A stretch of DNA of 11,241 nt, from NCBI GenBank assembly GCA_021443045.1, contig JABUUT010000008.1:66463-77703 (forward strand), in the 5' to 3' direction. The position numbers were made by a program, and so were the translations under genes. Positions 7,437 through 11,241 of this stretch are shown here, in pieces. This DNA comes from Fibrobacteraceae bacterium (GTDB lineage Bacteria > Fibrobacterota > Fibrobacteria > Fibrobacterales > Fibrobacteraceae). Under the pieces are notes generated by a model. The model had not been told where the DNA came from. It did no database searches and was given only the letters and a program-made list of their open reading frames with translations. Positions within the stretch are counted from its first letter, which is position 1, and every line of letters starts with the position of its first letter.

Positions 7437-8584
7437 GTTACTCCACTATAACAATTGGCGAAATTTGTGAATATACAACTTCAGGCGGAACTCCTAAAAG
7501 TAATGTGCCAAGTTTTTATGTTCCCCCGACAGTTCCTTGGTTAAAAACGAAGGAAGTAAATTATTCTCGCATCTATGAAACTGAATCATTTATTTCTGAA
7601 GAAGGATTAAAGAACTCTAGCGCAAAATTAATTCCTGAAAATTCAGTTATCGTAGCTATGTACGGTCAAGGGGATACTGCAGGACGTGTTGCTATAAATA
7701 AAATTCCGCTAACAACGAATCAGGCATGTTGTAATTTGATAATAGACAAGGCAAAAGCTGATTATCAATTTGTTTACTACGCATTGACTTTGATGTATGA
7801 AAAACTTGTGTCGTTAAAAAATGGTGGAGCACAACCTAATTTAAACGCTGTGCTAGTTCGTAGCGTAGAGATTCCATACCCAGAACTAAAGACGCAAAAG
7901 AAAATTGCGGATATTCTTTCGGCGTATGATGATTTGATTGAGAATAATCAGAGGCAGATTAGGCTTTTGGAAGAGGCGGCACAGCGGCTTTACAAGGAAT
8001 GGTTCGTGGACCTCCGCTTCCCCGGCCACCAAACCACCAAAATCGTTGACGGCTTACCACAGGGCTGGACTGAAACCCAATTGGAATCCATAGCAAAATT
8101 TATTAGGGGAAAAGTTATCACAAAGAATGATGTGGTAGAAGGAAATGTTCCTGTAGTTGCTGGTGGTTTAGAACCTGCATATTATCACAATACGTCATTT
8201 ACGGAAACCCCTGTTATTACCGTATCTGGATCCGGTGCAAATGCAGGGTTTGCAAAAATCTATTTCCAAAAGATTTGGGCATCCGACTGCTCCTACGTCG
8301 ATATTTCTTCAACCGATTTCATCTACTTCACCTATTGCTTCTTGAAAGAAAACAAGAAGTCTCTCGACAATTTGCAAAAAGGTGCCGCCCAGCCTCATGT
8401 TTATGCAAAGGACATCAATGTATTGAAACTGATTTGTCCGCCAAAGGAATTAATCGCACAATTTGAAAAATGCGCAAAAAGTTTGTTTGGTAAAATGGCA
8501 CAATGCCAAAATACAATTAATAAATCAAGGGAATCCCGCGACCGCCTGCTCCCCAAACTCATGTCCGGCGAAATCAAGGTGTAG
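7433..8584 (+). CDS. hsdS: Type I restriction-modification system, specificity subunit HsdS
   Basis: DNA-recognition subunit that directs HsdM to a bipartite target. Its 383 residues show the two-repeat plan. TRD1 (about 1-155) starts with IGEICEYTTSGGTPKS and VPWLKTKEV and ends in NGGAQPNLN. The central conserved helix follows (QKKIADILSAYDDLIENN, then RLLEEAAQRLYKEWF). TRD2 (about 205-345) starts GWTETQLESIAKFI and ends in KGAAQPHVY. The C-terminal conserved helix finishes with RDRLLPKLMSGEIKV. ATG at 7433 overlaps the upstream stop (ATGA) and has a G-rich ribosome-binding site. Composition is patchy: AT-rich TRDs and GC-rich conserved segments. The stop at 8582-8584 is one base from the stop of the convergent gene. 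Its recognition sequence cannot be read from sequence alone. Confidence 0.95.
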   Translation: MSYSTITIGEICEYTTSGGTPKSNVPSFYVPPTVPWLKTKEVNYSRIYETESFISEEGLKNSSAKLIPENSVIVAMYGQGDTAGRVAINKIPLTTNQACCNLIIDKAKADYQFVYYALTLMYEKLVSLKNGGAQPNLNAVLVRSVEIPYPELKTQKKIADILSAYDDLIENNQRQIRLLEEAAQRLYKEWFVDLRFPGHQTTKIVDGLPQGWTETQLESIAKFIRGKVITKNDVVEGNVPVVAGGLEPAYYHNTSFTETPVITVSGSGANAGFAKIYFQKIWASDCSYVDISSTDFIYFTYCFLKENKKSLDNLQKGAAQPHVYAKDINVLKLICPPKELIAQFEKCAKSLFGKMAQCQNTINKSRESRDRLLPKLMSGEIKV

Positions 8585-8612
8585 TCTACAATTTCAGATT
8601 CTTGTAGACTAC
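8581..8612. terminator. Perfect inverted repeat across the convergent stop codons
   Basis: GTAGTCTACAA (8581-8591) and TTGTAGACTAC (8602-8612) form an 11-bp perfect stem with a 10-base loop. The left arm contains the hsdS stop and the stop of the minus-strand gene; the right arm is coding for that gene's last residues (VVYKN). A bidirectional terminator is the simplest reading, although no proper T-run follows on either strand. A recombination site is the alternative. Confidence 0.5.
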
Positions 8613-9257
8613 CTGGGCATTTTCCGATTTATTGCCTTGTATTGCCGGGATGTTTGGATATTGCGTTACAAGGTCGCCGCTTTTCTGGTAAGCAAGGCCT
8701 ACAACGGTGGCTATACCTTTTTCTTCGGACACAATGACAATGTGAAGTGTTTTATCTTTGTAACGCCTCAGGTAGAATCGTTTGTTGCTTCCTTTTGCGA
8801 TGATTGCGGGGGCTTTTATCGTGTCTACAATACAACCTGCGTGCTGCGCGCGCCAAAGATTGAAATTGTATTCGTGCCCACCACACAAGTGCATTGCCCG
8901 AAATTTTAATGACTGAGGCTCATTTCTAGAATGATGCGGATTTGAAGGATCCCTGTCAGGAATATCCAGTTTCACGCCAACACCCATGGGATCCACAATG
9001 ACCGGGTTGGCTCGCAATAAATTTTCAACAGCGTTTATCAGCGCCGTCTCGGATTGACTCTTTAAAGTGGGTGCACTTACTTGTTCAGCAGGAATGTGCT
9101 GCTTAATGGATTTTAACTGAAATCCTATACCCACTTCATCCCAAGAGGAACACGGCGTTTTTTGTGTTTGTATGGGCCTTGGCTTTTGTAGGCTTCTAGA
9201 GTCGCTTTTTCTACGTAAGCCTTTTAACATCTCGTTCAAATCCTTGTCGCTACCCAT
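8586..9257 (-). CDS. Putative BECR-fold nuclease-like effector, partner of the RloA-like ATPase
   Basis: A 223-residue protein with no certain family. The N-terminal half (1-115) is basic then low in pattern and may bind the partner. The C-terminal half has the look of phage-type barnase/EndoU/colicin-E5/RelE (BECR/PBECR) domains: SLKFRAMHLCGGHEYNF with H123 and H128; RAQH (136-139); a helix ending in the KAPAII segment (148-153); then FYLRRYKDK, LHIVIV, VVGLAYQK and LVTQYPN, successive predicted beta strands closing with a T-x-Y. This fold call is a by-eye resemblance. ATG at 9257 is preferred over the upstream one at 9302: it has GGAG at a 6-base spacing and overlaps the ATPase stop by only 8 bp, against 53 bp. 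Tight coupling to the ATPase suggests an ATPase-controlled effector. It does not look like RloB, the usual partner. Confidence 0.5.
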   Translation of the reverse strand: MGSDKDLNEMLKGLRRKSDSRSLQKPRPIQTQKTPCSSWDEVGIGFQLKSIKQHIPAEQVSAPTLKSQSETALINAVENLLRANPVIVDPMGVGVKLDIPDRDPSNPHHSRNEPQSLKFRAMHLCGGHEYNFNLWRAQHAGCIVDTIKAPAIIAKGSNKRFYLRRYKDKTLHIVIVSEEKGIATVVGLAYQKSGDLVTQYPNIPAIQGNKSENAQVVYKNLKL

Positions 9258-10599
9258 TCTTTTCTCCGTTTGCGTAGCTAAATAGATTTGCATAAGAATC
9301 AATCCGAGGAACGCCCCCTAAATATCCGTCGGTGTACAGCTGCGGCAATGTAGAGCGATCCTTTCTAATTTTTTTATCGCCAAGTCTAAATTCATTAAGC
9401 GAGGCTAAATTTGTTGATTGCGTGTTTTCGTCCCGTTCGGCAATCCAGATTTCATCGCGTCGTAATACATTTTGATCCATCTGCTGGATATCATGGCACG
9501 TCAACAAAAGCTGCGATCTGGTATCTTGATTGCGGGTGTCCAAGAATGATGCCAGCAATTGCTTCACAAGGTTTGTGTGCAAGCTGCGGTCCAGTTCATC
9601 GATTATGTAGCAACAGTCTGATGCAGGCGTGACCAACGCGTTGAAAGCGGGAAACAGGTGTAGGCAACGTCTTGTTCCATCGGAATTTTCTGAAATTTTA
9701 AAGGGAACCAATTTGCCGTTGCATCCCTTGTGATACGAAACCATTTTGCTACACGTTAATACATCTTTCTGCAATTCAAACTTGTAGAAATCATCATTTG
9801 GACCCGTTATCAATAAGTTCTTGACATCCTTCCCTAGTTCTCTAGATACTTGATCCAATTCATTTGCAGAAAAAATATTTGCGACTTCTCGATGTGAAAT
9901 TGGCTCAAAATCAATTTTTGTAACGCTGGTGTCCAACTTGTGCAGAACATCAGACAACTTGCCCGTTGGCATAAAACGTTGCGTGAATCTCAGCAACCGG
10001 CTAGCAGGAGTAAGTATCACCAAGTTAAAACGGAACCAGGAATAAATACGTTTCAATTCTTCTAAAGAATCATTGTTTAAAGTAGCGACATGCGATAGAA
10101 CAAACTTTTGGGGCATTACGGATTTTATGACTATCTGAGCCGTTTCGGGAATGCAATTTCCAAAATCGATTTTCCCATCAGCAGTTCGTTCAAATAGGGG
10201 CTTTAGTTTTTTTCCGTGAGCACGTTCCAATAATTCGTAAGATACCGTGCCATCATTTTTTAGTGAAAAAACGTAATGATACAAAACATCATTTATCGTG
10301 AATAAAAAATCAAAGGAACTGTCTTTCTTTGAACAAAGAGTATCAAGTCTAAATTGATCAGGCCTTTGGTTGAAATCGAAAGAAGTAATTTGATTCCTTG
10401 CAAATTCTATTGCTGTTACAAGGTTAGATTTCCCGGCCGCGTTTGCTCCAAAAACAACAGAAATGGGAAGAACATTCATCTTGTATTCAGGCAAATACTG
10501 AATGTGGTTGGAATGCTGTTTTTCTCTACTAGCAATCATGGATAAAGAAGTTGGTTCCTTGAATGATTTCCAATTGGATACTGTAAAGTTTATGAGCAT
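9250..10599 (-). CDS. AAA_15/AAA_21 (COG1106, RloA-like) ATPase
   Basis: A 449-residue ABC/SMC-type ATPase of the RloA-like group found in many phage-defence operons. It starts with the typical LINFTVSNWKSFKEP. Walker A is GANAAGKS (51-58), the signature-like motif is SDGTRR (306-311), Walker B is YIIDELDRSLH (331-341, D334/E335), and the switch histidine lies in LLLTCHD (364-370). The C-terminus ends with GYLGGVPRI, in the style of this family. The middle (about 90-300) is the variable dimerisation and sensing region. ATG at 10599 has GGAG at 6 bases. It is first in a two-gene minus-strand unit and its stop overlaps the start of the nuclease-like gene. By family it would sense an infection or DNA signal and control the partner; this is inference. 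Family call is strong, system type is open. Confidence 0.88.
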   Translation of the reverse strand: MLINFTVSNWKSFKEPTSLSMIASREKQHSNHIQYLPEYKMNVLPISVVFGANAAGKSNLVTAIEFARNQITSFDFNQRPDQFRLDTLCSKKDSSFDFLFTINDVLYHYVFSLKNDGTVSYELLERAHGKKLKPLFERTADGKIDFGNCIPETAQIVIKSVMPQKFVLSHVATLNNDSLEELKRIYSWFRFNLVILTPASRLLRFTQRFMPTGKLSDVLHKLDTSVTKIDFEPISHREVANIFSANELDQVSRELGKDVKNLLITGPNDDFYKFELQKDVLTCSKMVSYHKGCNGKLVPFKISENSDGTRRCLHLFPAFNALVTPASDCCYIIDELDRSLHTNLVKQLLASFLDTRNQDTRSQLLLTCHDIQQMDQNVLRRDEIWIAERDENTQSTNLASLNEFRLGDKKIRKDRSTLPQLYTDGYLGGVPRIDSYANLFSYANGEKNG

Positions 10600-10777
10600 A
10601 ATATTCTCCCATTTTTTATAAAAATAGATAAAAGATTATCAAATTTCAAGTATTTGAGAGAAAATTTCTCATAAAACAATCAATCGCTTATTTTTTTACA
10701 TATTTATGCATTCGCTAGCCCATCGACAAAAGAAGCTAGGCACTTCAGCCCATTAAAAAAATTCCTATATTATCCCT
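10600..10777. promoter_or_regulatory. Divergent promoter region for the ATPase cassette and the DUF3990 gene
   Basis: 178 AT-rich bases between divergent genes. For the minus-strand ATPase, TTGAAA (10649-10644) with a 17-bp spacer to TATTTT (10626-10621) is a reasonable promoter. TTGATA (10642-10637) with 16 bp to TATAAA (10620-10615) is an alternative that would leave almost no leader. GAGAAAATTTCTC (10658-10670), a palindrome with 6-bp arms, sits about 9 bases upstream of the first -35 and could be an operator. For the plus-strand gene see the -10 entry at 10766. Confidence 0.4.
10766..10771 (+). promoter_or_regulatory. Candidate -10 box (TATATT) implying a leaderless DUF3990 transcript
   Basis: TATATT in the context TTCCTATATT ends 6 bases before the DUF3990 ATG at 10778, and no Shine-Dalgarno sequence is present. 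If it is a -10 box, transcription would begin at or within a base or two of the ATG. No good -35 hexamer is seen. Confidence 0.35.
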
Positions 10778-11236
10778 ATGCTCATCTATCACGCCAGTAA
10801 AGAAGTTGTAGAAGTTCCCGAGATCCGCAAAACTCGGTTTACCAAGGATTTTTCCTGGGGCTTTTATTGCACCAACAATTACGCTCAGGCTGTTCGTTGG
10901 GCTAACCGTGGTGATGGCGAACCTCGTGTCAACCATTTTGAGTACACGCCAGACCAGTCATTGAAAATTCTCACATTCGAAAAGATGACGGATGAATGGC
11001 TGGATTTTATTGCCGCGTGCCGCAGTGGAAAGTCCCATGACTTTGATATTGTGGAAGGCCCCATGGCCGATGATACCGTGTGGAATTTCGTGAATGATTT
11101 CTTGGCTGGAACTATCAACAGAAGGCAATTCTGGGTTCTGGCCGAATTTAAGCATCCTACGCACCAAATTAGTTTCCACACCGAGGCTGCTCTGAAATGT
11201 CTGAGTTTTGTCAAGTGGGAGGTCGCCCATGACTGA
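10778..11236 (+). CDS. DUF3990-family protein, predicted ADP-ribosyltransferase-fold toxin
   Basis: A complete 152-residue protein with the DUF3990 pattern: LIYHAS (2-7), KDFSWGFYCTNNYAQAVRWA (23-42), WLDFI and the R82 region, FDIVEGPMADDTVW (89-101), and a C-terminal QISFHTEAALKCLSF (130-144). H5, Y30 and E136 stand where an H-Y-E-like ADP-ribosyltransferase triad could lie. That fold is a family-level prediction, not shown here. DUF3990 genes typically sit in small toxin-antitoxin-like operons with DUF3791 proteins. The start is fixed by the conserved LIYH opening, although no ribosome-binding site precedes it. The stop overlaps a following ATG by 8 bp, so a partner gene continues beyond the window. 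Confidence 0.85.
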   Translation: MLIYHASKEVVEVPEIRKTRFTKDFSWGFYCTNNYAQAVRWANRGDGEPRVNHFEYTPDQSLKILTFEKMTDEWLDFIAACRSGKSHDFDIVEGPMADDTVWNFVNDFLAGTINRRQFWVLAEFKHPTHQISFHTEAALKCLSFVKWEVAHD

Positions 11237-11241
11237 TTCTC
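11229..11241 (+). CDS. Start of the next gene, cut off by the window edge
   Basis: ATG at 11229 begins a frame (MTDS...) inside the last codons of the DUF3990 gene. GGGAGG lies at 11217-11222, 6 bases upstream. The good ribosome-binding site and 8-bp overlap suggest a real coupled gene. By family context it may be a DUF3791 partner, but four codons cannot show this. Confidence 0.45.

Noticed and set aside
8463..8909. A plus-strand frame across the hsdS end and the nuclease-like gene
   Set aside because: It overlaps two genes supported by motifs or coupling, has no ribosome-binding site and no recognisable domain.
10713..10739. CTAGC/GCTAG inverted repeat in the right divergent region
   Set aside because: Five-base arms with a long gap are expected by chance.

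Overview
The window looks like chromosomal DNA of a Fibrobacter-type bacterium. The clues are a secreted NodB-type esterase with a Ser/Pro-rich linker and a CBM6-like module (the layout of rumen fibre degraders), an alternation of GC-richer core genes with AT-rich accessory genes, and TATATT-type -10 boxes. This assignment is inference from style, not from a marker gene.

Layout. At the left edge a minus-strand carbohydrate esterase of family CE4 (1-1392) runs off the window. Next is about 1.1 kb without an intact gene. It holds a wrecked IS1380-like transposase on the minus strand (about 1713-2378), which has lost its catalytic core and carries frameshifts, plus a strong hairpin at 2445-2485. 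A minus-strand AAA_14/DUF4143 ATPase (2558-3808) follows. A 307-bp divergent promoter region with a degenerate 39-bp direct repeat separates it from the rightward operon.

The rightward operon (4116-8584) is a type I restriction-modification locus: hsdM, then an AlbA_2/HATPase regulator-like gene with an in-frame NGTLN repeat linker, then a 35-codon reading frame that may be a relic, then hsdS. The frames are joined by 4-bp overlaps, except for a 1-bp gap between the regulator and the 35-codon frame. No hsdR is present in the window. hsdS is a compositional mosaic: AT-rich target-recognition domains and GC-rich conserved spacers.

Convergent to hsdS, with a single base between the two stop codons, lies a minus-strand two-gene cassette (8586-10599). 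It encodes an AAA_15/RloA-like ATPase and an overlapping 223-residue protein. The C-terminal half of the small protein resembles the barnase/EndoU/colicin-E5/RelE (BECR) nuclease fold more than the RloB protein usually paired with such ATPases. This pair is the best candidate here for an undescribed defence system.

Divergent from it is a DUF3990 (predicted ADP-ribosyltransferase-fold) toxin-like gene (10778-11236), perhaps leaderless. It overlaps the start of a further gene cut off by the window edge, plausibly its partner. From 4116 to the right end the window reads as a defence island: modification enzyme, regulator, ATPase-effector pair and toxin-like module side by side.
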